The position numbers and the translations under genes are program-made. The notes under the pieces are model-generated. The model worked only from the letters and a program-made list of their open reading frames with translations. It did not search any database and was not told where the DNA came from. Below are positions 26,544 to 35,294 of a stretch of DNA of 64,000 nucleotides, one piece after another. The stretch is from JAJFJD01 sp965228695 (GTDB lineage: Bacteria > Pseudomonadota > Alphaproteobacteria > UBA8366): contig CBDDIB010000002.1 in the NCBI GenBank assembly GCA_965228695.1, forward strand, positions 1,178,001 through 1,242,000, written 5' to 3'. The number at the start of each line of letters is the position of its first letter. Within the stretch, counting starts at the first letter, position 1.

Positions 26544-27413
26544 CTACAACCGTTTGGTCAACTTTGCGACGTCGAAGAAGGCGTCGATGAGCTGCGCGTT
26601 GCGGCGCTCCATTAGGCAGTTGACATGGGCCGTCGTGTAGACGTCGGCGTCGGAAATCTCGACGGTGCGCAGGTCGGGATGCGGGATGAACTCGATCTCT
26701 GACACGAAGCCGATCCCGATTCCCCGGGCGACCGCCAGCCATACCGCCTCGCGGCTGCCGATCTCCATCACGGGATCGATCTCGATCTTGTGCCGGCGCA
26801 GCATATCCTCGAAGGCGAGGCGGGTCGCCGAGCCGCTTTCGCGCATGACCATCCGCTCGCCCTGCAATTCCCCGACCCGGATTTTCTTCCGTTTGGCGAA
26901 GCGGTGATCCGTGTGCACGAACACCACGACCTTATGCCGGCTGTAGGGCATGGCGAAGATCCGGTCGTCGTCCTCCACATGGGCCAGGACCGCGACGTCG
27001 GCGGAATAGTCGAGCAGCTGGTCGACCATTTCCTGCGAGTTGCCGACCGTCACGGCGAGATGGACGCCGGGATAGCGTTCGCTGAAGGCGCTCAACATTT
27101 CCGTCGCGTGATACGGGCCGACCGCGCCGACATGCAGCGTGCCCCGATGGAACCCACCGAAGGCGCTGAGCGTGTCGCGGGCCTGGCCTTCCAGATCCAT
27201 GATGCGCCGGGTGATCTCGAACAGGGCAGTGCCGGCCTCGGTCAGTTCGATCCGCCGGCCGCGCCGATGGAAGAGTTCCACATCGAACATCTGCTCGAGC
27301 GCGCGGACCTGGCTGGTCAAGGTCGGCTGGCCGATATTCAGCACGCGCGACGCAGCGGTAAAACCCCGCTCCGTCGCCACCGCGTGAAAGGTTCTGAGCT
27401 GTGTGAATATCAT
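26544..27413 (-). CDS. LysR-family regulator of the phosphonate locus (PhnR-like)
   Basis: A 289-residue LysR protein. Residues 1-60 form the helix-turn-helix (QLRTFHAVATERGFTAASR, QPTLTSQVRALEQ). The sequence resembles LysR proteins linked to aminoethylphosphonate and phosphonoacetate use, and it is divergent from phnD. In pseudomonads phosphonoacetate hydrolase is induced through a LysR-type PhnR, so this protein is the likely activator here. The effector domain runs from about residue 90 with RGIGIGFVSE near 220. Confidence 0.85.
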   Translation of the reverse strand: MIFTQLRTFHAVATERGFTAASRVLNIGQPTLTSQVRALEQMFDVELFHRRGRRIELTEAGTALFEITRRIMDLEGQARDTLSAFGGFHRGTLHVGAVGPYHATEMLSAFSERYPGVHLAVTVGNSQEMVDQLLDYSADVAVLAHVEDDDRIFAMPYSRHKVVVFVHTDHRFAKRKKIRVGELQGERMVMRESGSATRLAFEDMLRRHKIEIDPVMEIGSREAVWLAVARGIGIGFVSEIEFIPHPDLRTVEISDADVYTTAHVNCLMERRNAQLIDAFFDVAKLTKRL

Positions 27414-27839
27414 CGCTTAAAACAATAGATACTATATTATTTTTCTATTTGTCCAATAGTTGGGTTCATAGGATCATCGACGCATACAGGATCGTGCGCA
27501 GCCGACAGGTCAATCAGGCTGCGAAGGGGTGACAATGCCGGATGTGGGCGTTTCTCTCGGAACCGAAGGACTGCCGCCGCGACAAGGTGGCCACCATGTC
27601 CATTCCGGTCGCGACATCGACGCACCATTACAGCGTCGCCCAGACCGATCGGACCTCTTGCATTCACAAATCGACAATCGGCACGGAGGACCGCGGGCTT
27701 AGAGCGCACGACTTGTAACTAAATCCCCGAGGCACACGAAGTGTAACGTGTTGCCTGTACAAAAAGGGTTATTGGGGAGTCATCGAGCGGTTGAATGGTC
27801 GTCGATGGGCTGCCCGGCACAAGATTAGGGAGACACTCA
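27414..27839. promoter_or_regulatory. 426-base divergent control region of the phosphonate locus
   Basis: This gap separates the LysR gene from phnD and holds no convincing gene. An AT-rich block at 27417-27450 contains ATAG-ATA-CTAT (27425-27435) and, read on the minus strand, TTGGAC (27451-27456) 16 bases from TAGTAT (27429-27434), a possible lysR promoter with a very short leader. Nearer phnD is a perfect inverted repeat ACAC-GAA-GTGT at 27734-27744. These are good candidates for LysR binding. The phnD ribosome-binding site agggaga lies just before the ATG at 27840. Confidence 0.5.
27734..27744. promoter_or_regulatory. candidate operator (inverted repeat) upstream of phnD
   Basis: Perfect 4+4 inverted repeat ACAC-GAA-GTGT about 96 bases upstream of the phnD ATG, with a nested CACG-N8-CGTG symmetry (27735-27750). 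The position suits an activator such as the divergent LysR protein. Confidence 0.35.
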
Positions 27840-28787
27840 ATGAAGACGACGCAGAACAAAGGATCATCCCGGTCGCAATTCGGGAAACGTTTCGCCGGGG
27901 GCTTGGCCCTGGCCACCGTCCTGGCGATGAGCGCCGGAACCGCGATGGCGCAATGCGAGAATCCCAAGGCGCTGACCTTCGCGATGGTACCGACCGAAGA
28001 AACCGTCGCCGAGCTGCAGCTTTACAAACCGGTGACCGACCGCATGGCTAAACTGACCGGCAAGAAGATCGAGTTCTTCATGCCGACCTCCTACGCCTCG
28101 GTCGTGGAAGGCTTGCTCAGCAAGTTCGTCGATGTCGCGGTGCTTGGCCCGTATACTTATGTCATCGCGAATTCGAAAGACCCGACCGTCGAAGTGTTTG
28201 CCACCTACGCGAAGCGGAAAGGCCATCTTCAGGAAGAAGGCCCCGGCTATCGCGCGGCCTTGGTGTCGAAATCAGGCACGAAATTCACGGACATCAAATC
28301 CCTGAAGGGTGCGACGATCGGGTTGACCGATCCGGGCAGCACATCGGGTAACCTGATGCCGCGGATCGTGTTCTCGAAAGTCATCGGCATGGACATCGAC
28401 AAGTATTTCGGCAAGGTCGCCTATACCGGCAGTCATGAGCTGTCGTCGGTGGCCGTCGTCAAAGGCAAGGTCGATGCCGCCTTCGTCGCGACGCACCGGT
28501 TCGACAATGTGGTGAACAAGGGCGAGGCGAAACTGTCCGACGTGAAGGTGTTGTGGCAATCCGCGCCGATCCCGCAGGATCCGTTCGTCTATCGCAATAC
28601 GTTGTGCGACGACATCAAAAAGAACATTCGCGAGACTTTCCTCGGATTGTCGAAAGAGGGCGACGCGAAGAAGTTCCTGGATAACGTCAAATCCGACAAG
28701 TTCGTTCCGATGAAGTCCTCGGACTACGATATTATCCGCGACCTCAAGAAGGCCAAAGACGCCCGGAAAAAGAAGAAAAAGGGCTAG
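27840..28787 (+). CDS. phnD: phosphonate ABC transporter, periplasmic binding protein
   Basis: A 315-residue PhnD-family binding protein. The start at 27840 is set by agggaga and by a classical signal peptide: basic start, hydrophobic LALATVLAMS core and AMA cleavage site before Gln38 or so. The mature part opens with LTFAMVPTEETVAELQ and has YASVVEGLLSKFVDVAVLGPYTY, both diagnostic of PhnD/phosphite-binding proteins; the latter stretch is split over about residues 82-105. It delivers a phosphonate to the PhnC/PhnE transporter encoded next. The lysine-rich C-terminus (KKKKKG) is unusual but does not affect the binding lobes. Confidence 0.92.
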   Translation: MKTTQNKGSSRSQFGKRFAGGLALATVLAMSAGTAMAQCENPKALTFAMVPTEETVAELQLYKPVTDRMAKLTGKKIEFFMPTSYASVVEGLLSKFVDVAVLGPYTYVIANSKDPTVEVFATYAKRKGHLQEEGPGYRAALVSKSGTKFTDIKSLKGATIGLTDPGSTSGNLMPRIVFSKVIGMDIDKYFGKVAYTGSHELSSVAVVKGKVDAAFVATHRFDNVVNKGEAKLSDVKVLWQSAPIPQDPFVYRNTLCDDIKKNIRETFLGLSKEGDAKKFLDNVKSDKFVPMKSSDYDIIRDLKKAKDARKKKKKG

Positions 28788-28896
28788 GTGGTCCTATTGG
28801 CCGGCTTCCGCCAACGACGCCAACGGGCGGGGCCGGCCGTTTTCTTCGCCGCGGCGGTGGTTGCGGCATTCGTCGACCAGGCTAGGAAATTCGGAT

Positions 28897-29649
28897 ATGC
28901 CAGTCTTGGAAGTGTCGGACCTGCACGCGCGGTATAGCGCGAAGGGCCCGGACATCCTCAAGGGAATTTCGTTCGATGTCGAAGGCGACGATTTCTTCGC
29001 CATCATCGGGCCGAGCGGCGCGGGCAAATCGACGCTGATCCGCTGCATCAACCGGCTGGTGACGCCGACGTCCGGCAGTATTGTGTTCGACGGGCGCGAG
29101 ATGACGACCCTGTCCGGCAAGGATTTACGGCGGGCGCGCCGTGACATCGGCATGATCTTTCAGGAATTCAACCTCATCAACCGCATGAGCGTGATGGACA
29201 ATGTGTTGTCCGGACGGCTCGGCTACACGGGCAATCTGCGGACGCTGTTCCGCGCCTTTCCGCGCGACGATATCGATCACGCGCTGCGGCTGCTGAACCG
29301 GGTCGGCCTTTCCGATCATGTCGACAAGCGGGCGGACGAGCTATCGGGCGGACAACGCCAGCGCGTCGGAATCGCCCGCGCGCTGATGCAGGACCCGAAG
29401 CTCATGCTGCTCGACGAGCCGACGTCCGCACTCGACCCCAAGATTTCGCGGGAGATCATGGGTCTCGTCAAATCGATGGCGCAGGAACTGAACGTCCCCT
29501 GTCTCTGCAACATCCACGACGTGAAACTGGCGATGGAGTTCTGCAACAAGATCATCGGCCTGCAGGATGGCGCGACCATGTTCAGCGGACCGACGGAGCA
29601 GATGAACGAGGCGAAGCTCGACGAGATCTACGCCATGGAAGTTCTGTAG
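28897..29649 (+). CDS. phnC: phosphonate ABC transporter ATP-binding protein
   Basis: A 250-residue ABC ATPase. Walker A is GPSGAGKST (residues 38-46), the signature is LSGGQRQRVGIARAL, and Walker B is LMLLDEPTSALD. The insert RLGYTGNLRTLFRAFPRDD is characteristic of PhnC, as is the IHDVKLAM segment after the switch region. The chosen ATG at 28897 follows aggaaattcggat; a TTG at 28861 would add 12 residues. It powers phosphonate uptake with PhnD and the two PhnE permeases. Confidence 0.93.
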   Translation: MPVLEVSDLHARYSAKGPDILKGISFDVEGDDFFAIIGPSGAGKSTLIRCINRLVTPTSGSIVFDGREMTTLSGKDLRRARRDIGMIFQEFNLINRMSVMDNVLSGRLGYTGNLRTLFRAFPRDDIDHALRLLNRVGLSDHVDKRADELSGGQRQRVGIARALMQDPKLMLLDEPTSALDPKISREIMGLVKSMAQELNVPCLCNIHDVKLAMEFCNKIIGLQDGATMFSGPTEQMNEAKLDEIYAMEVL

Positions 29650-29658
29650 GGCACCGCG

Positions 29659-30489
29659 ATGGCTGCAACGACCGACACAGCGGGCCATTCCCTAACGACC
29701 GAAACGGTCCTCGTGACGCGGCGGCGCAAGCGGATCGTTTCTGCGGTCGTCACCGCGTTGCTGTTGGCGCTGGTGGTGTGGAGCATCGACGTCACCGTCG
29801 TCAAGGATACCGACTGGGAGCGGATCGGCAGTATCGGCAATGTGCTGGAAGCGACCAACCGGTTCATCGGCATCGATTTCGAGTTGTTTCCCACCCTGAT
29901 CGGCCCGGCGATCGAAACACTCTTGATCGCCTGCCTCGGCACTTTCCTGGGCGTGATCATCTGTATCCCGGCCGCCTGGTTCGGGGCGATGAACATCACC
30001 CCGTTCAAACCGGTCACCTATCCCTTGGCCCGTCTGATGATGACCATGAGCCGGTCGATCCACGAGATCGTCTGGGCGCTGTTCTTCGTTGCGGTCATGG
30101 GGTTGGGCGCGATGGCCGGCGTCTTCGCCATCGCCGTGCGGTCAGTCGGGTTCATTGCAAAGATGTCGGCCGAGGCGATCGAGGATATCGACCATGGCCC
30201 GGTCGAAGCGATCCGCGCGGTTGGCGGCGGACCGTTCCAGGTCTTTTTCTATGCGGTTCTGCCGCAGGTCCTGCCGCAAATCATCGGCGTCGTGATTTTC
30301 GAATGGGAGATCAATATCCGGCGCTCGGCGATCCTGGGCCTGGTCGGGGCCGGCGGGCTCGGGCTCGTCTTCTTTCGGCAGATGAACACGTTCAACCATC
30401 ACGGGGTGACCACGGTGATCCTCGCGATCCTCATCATTATTCTGCTCGGCGAGGCGATTTCGCATGCCATCCGCCGTCGGACGATCTGA
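29659..30489 (+). CDS. phnE: phosphonate ABC transporter permease (first PhnE)
   Basis: A 276-residue inner-membrane permease with about six hydrophobic segments. The family loop SRSIHEIVWALFF (near residues 132-144) and the coupling EAIEDIDHGPVEAIRAVGG region (near 172-190) are typical of PhnE. It starts 9 bases after phnC. With the following paralogue it would form a heterodimeric channel, a common layout in alphaproteobacterial phosphonate transporters. Confidence 0.92.
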   Translation: MAATTDTAGHSLTTETVLVTRRRKRIVSAVVTALLLALVVWSIDVTVVKDTDWERIGSIGNVLEATNRFIGIDFELFPTLIGPAIETLLIACLGTFLGVIICIPAAWFGAMNITPFKPVTYPLARLMMTMSRSIHEIVWALFFVAVMGLGAMAGVFAIAVRSVGFIAKMSAEAIEDIDHGPVEAIRAVGGGPFQVFFYAVLPQVLPQIIGVVIFEWEINIRRSAILGLVGAGGLGLVFFRQMNTFNHHGVTTVILAILIIILLGEAISHAIRRRTI

Positions 30490-30499
30490 GGCGCGGACG

Positions 30500-31345
30500 A
30501 TGGCACCACGGGACATAGCCGCCACGGCACCCGCCGAACCGCCCCGCGAATGGCGCCGCTTCCGCTTTCCGCAATCGCTGATCTCTTACGGGGCGTGGCT
30601 GACGGCATTCACCGTGATTGTCTTCAGCATCGAATACCTCAACATCCCGCTCGACCGGGTGTTCGGCATGTTCGGCCGCATGGGCGAGATTCTCGCCAAC
30701 CGGTATTACCCGGCCGACATCGAATACATCATGGATGTCGACTATATCGGGTCCGTCATCGAGACGATCCAGATGGCGTATCTCGGCGCATTGTTTGGCT
30801 TGCTGATCACGATCCCGCTGGCCTGGTTCGCGGCTTACAACATGACGCCGAGCCGCCTGTTCGTGTATCCGGGGGCGCGCTTCCTGAGCATGTCGTGCCG
30901 CGCGGTGCACGAAACGATCTGGACGATCCTGTTCGTCTCGATCCTCGGGTTCGGCATGCTGCCCGGCGTGTTGGCGCTCACCCTGTTCAGCGCCGGGTTC
31001 GCCGCCAAGCTGTTCGCCGAAGAGATCGAGGCGATCGACATGGGACCGGTCGAGGCGATGTGGGCGACCGGCGCCAACCTGTTCCAGGTCATGGTGTTCG
31101 GCGTCTTCCCGCAGGTGCGCGTCGCCTTCACCGGCATCGGCATCTACACCTGGGATGTCGCCTTCCGCGCCGCCACGGTCGTCGGGTTCTTCGGCGCGGG
31201 CGGCATGGGGTGGTACCTCAAGCGCAACGTCATGCAAATCGAAACCGAGCGGGTGGCGGCGATCATCCTCTCGATCATCGTGCTGGTGCTGATTTCAGAG
31301 GTGATTTCGGCCTGGGCACGGAACTTTGTCATGAAGATGAAATGA
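30500..31345 (+). CDS. phnE: phosphonate ABC transporter permease (second PhnE)
   Basis: A 281-residue permease, paralogous to the first. SCRAVHETIWTILFV and EEIEAIDMGPVEAMWATGA correspond to the same two conserved elements, here around residues 133-147 and 173-191. The ATG at 30500 lies 10 bases after the stop of the first permease; an ATG at 30464 would overlap that gene by 26 bases. The 5' end codes for an acidic/proline-rich cytosolic tail before the first helix. The two permeases are clearly diverged rather than recently duplicated. Confidence 0.9.
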   Translation: MAPRDIAATAPAEPPREWRRFRFPQSLISYGAWLTAFTVIVFSIEYLNIPLDRVFGMFGRMGEILANRYYPADIEYIMDVDYIGSVIETIQMAYLGALFGLLITIPLAWFAAYNMTPSRLFVYPGARFLSMSCRAVHETIWTILFVSILGFGMLPGVLALTLFSAGFAAKLFAEEIEAIDMGPVEAMWATGANLFQVMVFGVFPQVRVAFTGIGIYTWDVAFRAATVVGFFGAGGMGWYLKRNVMQIETERVAAIILSIIVLVLISEVISAWARNFVMKMK

Positions 31346-31413
31346 GCGGAGCCAAAGACACCAATGCACGGCTTCCCCAAGCTTCGAAAGATTGAAAATA
31401 GGAGACCCTTTAC

Positions 31414-32667
31414 ATGAGCAGTGACAGCATTGACCTGAATGGCGTCACCTATGCCAAACCGACACGTCCGGTCGCGGTCGTCTGTATCGACGGCGGTGAT
31501 CCGGAATATTTCGATGCCGGCCTGAAATCCGGGATCATCCCGAACATCGAGCGCTTCATGAAGGACGGGTTCTATGCCGTGGCGCGGGGCAGCATGCCCA
31601 GCTTCACCTGCCCGAACAACATGTCGATCGTCACCGGGACCGAGCCCGAAGTACATGGCATCTCGGGCAACTTCTATCTCGACCGCGCGACCAACGAGCC
31701 GGTCGTGATGACCGGTCCGGAGTTGCTGCGCGCGCGGTCGGTGATGTCCGAGTTCTCACGGCACGGCTTGAAAGTGGCGTCGGTGACCGCGAAGGACAAG
31801 CTGCGCCAGCAATTGCAGAAGGACATGGACCTGTCCAACGGATCGGTCAGTTTCTCGACGCAATTCGCCGATCAATGCACGATGGCCGAGAACGGCATCG
31901 AGGATGTCCTCGACTATGTTGGGCAGCCGCATCCGGATATGTACTCGGCCGAACTGTCGCTGTTCGTCCTCGATGCGGGCATCAAACTGTTGGAGGAGCG
32001 GCGGCCCGATATCCTCTACCTGTCGCTGACCGACTTCATCCAGCATACCCATGCGCCCGGCACGCCGGTCGCGGATCAATTCTACCGCGACCTCGACGCG
32101 CGGTTCGGTCGGCTCAAGGAATTGGGCGCGGTCGTGGCCCTGACCGCCGATCACGGCATGGGCGACAAGGCGGACGAGAACGGCGAGCCGAACGTCGTCT
32201 GGCTTCAGGATATTCTGGACGATGCCTTGGGCGAGGGCGCCTGCACCGTCATCTGTCCGATCACCGACGCCTTCGTGGGCCACCACGGTGCGCTCGGCGG
32301 GTTCGTCCGGGTGTACTGCCACAACGGAACGTCGGCGAACAGTGTGATCGCCGCGATCGACGGCGTGCCCGGCCTCGAGAACGTTTGGTCCGCCGAACAG
32401 GTGGTCAAGGAATTGGAACAGCCGCTCGACCGCGAGGGCGACGTCGCCGTGTTGGGGGACAAGAAGACCGTCATCGGCGGCCGCGCGGTGGACCACGATC
32501 TCTCCGCGCTCAAGGGTACGCGCCTGCGGACCCATGGCAGCCTGCACGAAGCGAACGTGCCCTTCGTCATCAGCGATCCGCTGAACGAAACCTATGCGGC
32601 ACGGGGGGCTGCCGGCGGGCTGCGCAGCCACGAATTGTTCGATTTCGCCCTCAACGGCGTGAACTGA
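31414..32667 (+). CDS. phnA: phosphonoacetate hydrolase
   Basis: A 417-residue enzyme of the alkaline phosphatase superfamily that cleaves the C-P bond of phosphonoacetate to acetate and phosphate. All expected two-zinc-site residues can be seen: Asp26 (CIDGGD), nucleophile-type Thr65 (PSFTCPNN), Asp207 and His211 (TDFIQH), Asp246-His247 (TADHG) and His374 (RTHG). Length equals that of characterised PhnA proteins. An aggag site precedes the ATG. No signal peptide is present, so hydrolysis takes place in the cytosol after PhnCDE uptake. Hydrolysis is not phosphate-starvation dependent in organisms where PhnA has been studied. Confidence 0.92.
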   Translation: MSSDSIDLNGVTYAKPTRPVAVVCIDGGDPEYFDAGLKSGIIPNIERFMKDGFYAVARGSMPSFTCPNNMSIVTGTEPEVHGISGNFYLDRATNEPVVMTGPELLRARSVMSEFSRHGLKVASVTAKDKLRQQLQKDMDLSNGSVSFSTQFADQCTMAENGIEDVLDYVGQPHPDMYSAELSLFVLDAGIKLLEERRPDILYLSLTDFIQHTHAPGTPVADQFYRDLDARFGRLKELGAVVALTADHGMGDKADENGEPNVVWLQDILDDALGEGACTVICPITDAFVGHHGALGGFVRVYCHNGTSANSVIAAIDGVPGLENVWSAEQVVKELEQPLDREGDVAVLGDKKTVIGGRAVDHDLSALKGTRLRTHGSLHEANVPFVISDPLNETYAARGAAGGLRSHELFDFALNGVN

Positions 32668-32685
32668 AAAACGGAGGTTTCGCTG

Positions 32686-33780
32686 ATGGCGAAGACCGGA
32701 AGGGCTGTCGTCTACGACGCCCCCAATACACCATTCGTGATCCGGGAGTATCCGGTCCGGAATGTTAAACCGGACGAGGTGCTCGCGCGCATCACCATGT
32801 CGACGATCTGCCGGTCCGATATCCATTCCTATCTCGGACATCGGCCGAACCCGTGTCCCGGCATTCTCGGGCATGAGATCATCGGCGTGATCGAACAGTT
32901 GGGCGGGGATATTTCCCACGATATGCGCGGTGATGCGCTGGCGGTGGGCGACCGGGTGACCTGGACCGAGTTCTTTCACCACGGCGACTCTTACTACCGC
33001 GACGTCCACGACATGCCGCAGAAGTCACCGGGCCTGCGCAAATACGGCCATGACCTGGTCGAGGACGACCCGCATTTCCTCGGCGGGTTCGCCGACTATT
33101 GCTACATCCTGCCGGGGACGGGAATCCTCAAGCTGCCGAATGAGATCTCCGACGAGGAAGCGACACCGCTGAACTGCGGGGTTGCCACCATGATCTCGGT
33201 GACCGAGGTGGCGGAGATCGATGTCGGCGGTACCGTCGTGGTGCAGGGTCTGGGGCTGCTTGGACTGTATGGCTGCGCCATCGCCAAGGCGCGAGGCGCG
33301 CGCCGCGTGATCGGCTTGGACGCCGTGGCGGACCGGTTGACGCTGGCCAAGAAGTTCGGTGCGGACGTGACCTACGACATCTCGGCCATGAGCGAGGACG
33401 AGTTGGTTGCCGCCGTTCGGGTCGACTGTCCGCCCGACGGCGCCGACGTCTGCATCGAGGTCTGCGGCTATCCGGAGGCGGTGCCGGTCGGAATCCGCAT
33501 GCTGCGCATCGGCGGGCATTACGTGATCGGCGGCCTGGTCAATCCGGAGTCGAATTTCACGCTGGACGGCAACGCGATTCTGCGCGGCTGGATCAACATC
33601 AAGGGCGTCCACAACTATCATCCGCGCCATCTCATTCAGGCGTTGGATTTCGTGATGGCCAACCGCGACCGGTTCCCGTTCGCGGAGATGGTCGATTCCA
33701 AATTTTCACTCGATCAATTGGACGAGGCATTCGCCTGCGCCGGCGACCGGTCGGTGTTGCGGGCCGCCATCGTGCCTTAG
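32686..33780 (+). CDS. phosphonate-catabolism-associated zinc alcohol dehydrogenase
   Basis: A 364-residue medium-chain dehydrogenase resembling the clade named putative phosphonate catabolism associated alcohol dehydrogenase. Catalytic zinc ligands are Cys42 (STICRSD) and His63-Glu64 (GHEIIG). The four cysteines of the usual structural zinc lobe, expected near residues 95-115, are all missing; that loop reads FFHHGDSYY and is His/Tyr-rich. The NAD motif GLGLLGLYG lies near 187-195. It starts 18 bases after phnA with a cggagg site. A plausible job is oxidising a phosphono-alcohol such as 2-hydroxyethylphosphonate; this is inference. Confidence 0.88.
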   Translation: MAKTGRAVVYDAPNTPFVIREYPVRNVKPDEVLARITMSTICRSDIHSYLGHRPNPCPGILGHEIIGVIEQLGGDISHDMRGDALAVGDRVTWTEFFHHGDSYYRDVHDMPQKSPGLRKYGHDLVEDDPHFLGGFADYCYILPGTGILKLPNEISDEEATPLNCGVATMISVTEVAEIDVGGTVVVQGLGLLGLYGCAIAKARGARRVIGLDAVADRLTLAKKFGADVTYDISAMSEDELVAAVRVDCPPDGADVCIEVCGYPEAVPVGIRMLRIGGHYVIGGLVNPESNFTLDGNAILRGWINIKGVHNYHPRHLIQALDFVMANRDRFPFAEMVDSKFSLDQLDEAFACAGDRSVLRAAIVP

Positions 33781-33793
33781 TCGGAGGGGTAAC

Positions 33794-35254
33794 ATGACAA
33801 ATCAAACAAGTCCCGATCTTAAATTTTCGCCGAAGGGTCTCTATATCGGCGGCGAATGGCAGGAGAGCGCGTCCGGAAAATCGTTCGGCACGATCAATCC
33901 ATCGACCGGCGAAAACCTCGGCGAAGTGCCGATGGCCGATGAAAGCGATGTGGACCGCGCGGTCGCGGCGGCCAAGACGGCGTTCACCGATTGGAGCCGC
34001 ACGCCGATCACGGAACGCGCATCCCTGTTGGAAAAACTGGCGGACCGGCTGGACGCCAACCGCGATCAACTGGGCATGATGGATTGCGTCGATTCCGGCA
34101 ACAAGCTGGCCGGCATGGTCGGCGACGTGGACTGGACGACGGATACGCTGCGCTATTTCGCGGGCCTCGTGCGGGAGGTGAAGGGCGAAACCTTTTCGCA
34201 GGAGCCGGGTCATCTGAACTTCACGCGCCGCCAGCCCTACGGCGTGGTCGCGAAGATCAATCCGTTCAATCATCCCTTCCGCTTCTGCGCCGAGAAATCG
34301 GCGGCCCCCCTGGCCACCGGCAACACGGTGGTCGTGAAGGCGTCGGAGCAGGCGCCGCTTTCGAGCCTGCGCTTTGCGGAGATCTGCGATGAGGTGCTGC
34401 CGCCGGGCGTGGTCAACGTCGTGACCGGCGACGCGGTCACGGGCAACGCCATGGTCACGCATCCGGACGTGCGGCGCGTCGGCGTCGTCGGCTCGGTCGC
34501 GACGGGCAAGGCGATCGCCAAGGCGGCGGCCGACGATCTCAAGCATGTCAGCCTGGAACTCGGGGGCAAGAATCCGATCATCATCTTCCCGGACGCCGAT
34601 CCGAAGCAGGCGGCGTCGCTGGCGGTGAAGGGCATGAACCTGAACCGGCAGGGCCAGTCCTGCAGCTCCACGTCGCGCGTCTTCGTGCACGAAAGCCTGC
34701 ATGATGCGGTCGCGGAAGAGCTGGTCAAGCTGGCGGATGCGTTGCCGGTTGGCCTGCCGTGGCAGGACGACAAGGAACTGGGGCCGATCGTGTCCGACAA
34801 GCAGCACAAGCGGGTCGTGGGCCTGATCGACGCCGGACAAACGGAAGGCGCCAAGCTGCTGACCGGCGGCGGCGCGCCGGACGCACCGGAACTGGCCAAC
34901 GGCTTCTTCGTGCAGCCGACCGTCTTCGACGGTGTCACGTCCGACATGCGGATCGCCCGCGAGGAGATCTTCGGGCCCGTGATGTCGATCATCACCTGGA
35001 ACGACTACGAGACCATGCTGTCCGAGGTGAACGGCCTGGAATACGGCCTCACCGCGCTGGTGGTGACCGAGTCCTATCGCACGGCGATGGAGACGGTGGA
35101 GCGGGTCGAAGCCGGCTACATGTGGATCAACGCCAACGGCCGCTATCTCGGCGCGCCCTACGGCGGCTGGAAGTCGAGCGGCCTGGGCCAGGAAGAGTGT
35201 TTCGACGAAATGCTCAGCTACACCCGCATCAAGAACGTCCACATGCGGTGGTAG
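33794..35254 (+). CDS. aldehyde dehydrogenase, candidate phosphonoacetaldehyde dehydrogenase
   Basis: A 486-residue NAD(P)-dependent aldehyde dehydrogenase. The general base Glu is in LELGGKNP (about residue 254), the catalytic Cys in GQSCSSTSR (about 294), and the cofactor site follows GSVATGKAI. It starts 13 bases after the alcohol dehydrogenase with a ggagggg site and is the last gene of the phosphonate operon. Position between alcohol oxidation and PhnA suggests conversion of phosphonoacetaldehyde to phosphonoacetate, as PhnY does. The sequence also resembles betaine-aldehyde-type enzymes, so the substrate is not fixed. Confidence 0.85.
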   Translation: MTNQTSPDLKFSPKGLYIGGEWQESASGKSFGTINPSTGENLGEVPMADESDVDRAVAAAKTAFTDWSRTPITERASLLEKLADRLDANRDQLGMMDCVDSGNKLAGMVGDVDWTTDTLRYFAGLVREVKGETFSQEPGHLNFTRRQPYGVVAKINPFNHPFRFCAEKSAAPLATGNTVVVKASEQAPLSSLRFAEICDEVLPPGVVNVVTGDAVTGNAMVTHPDVRRVGVVGSVATGKAIAKAAADDLKHVSLELGGKNPIIIFPDADPKQAASLAVKGMNLNRQGQSCSSTSRVFVHESLHDAVAEELVKLADALPVGLPWQDDKELGPIVSDKQHKRVVGLIDAGQTEGAKLLTGGGAPDAPELANGFFVQPTVFDGVTSDMRIAREEIFGPVMSIITWNDYETMLSEVNGLEYGLTALVVTESYRTAMETVERVEAGYMWINANGRYLGAPYGGWKSSGLGQEECFDEMLSYTRIKNVHMRW

Positions 35255-35261
35255 ACGGGTC

Positions 35262-35294
35262 GGCGCGCGATCGCTCCTTTAAAGCGACCGCGCC
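35262..35294. terminator. hairpin between convergent aldehyde dehydrogenase and MetE-like genes
   Basis: Stem GGCGCG (35262-35267) with CGCGCC (35289-35294) and inner stem TCGCT (35271-35275) with AGCGA (35283-35287), separated by a small internal loop and closed by CCTTTAA. It overlaps the last codons of the MetE-like gene. No T-run follows on either strand, so terminator function is uncertain. Confidence 0.4.

Noticed and set aside
27437..27709. 90-codon minus-strand frame in the phosphonate control region
   Set aside because: No ribosome-binding site or family resemblance, and it covers the most likely regulatory DNA.
31342..31395. 17-codon mini-frame overlapping the second phnE stop as ATGA
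   Set aside because: Too short to support; may be translated but nothing indicates a leader peptide or attenuator before phnA.
33632..35242. Minus-strand open frame of 536 codons
   Set aside because: Mirrors the aldehyde dehydrogenase gene; composition is typical of a shadow frame.
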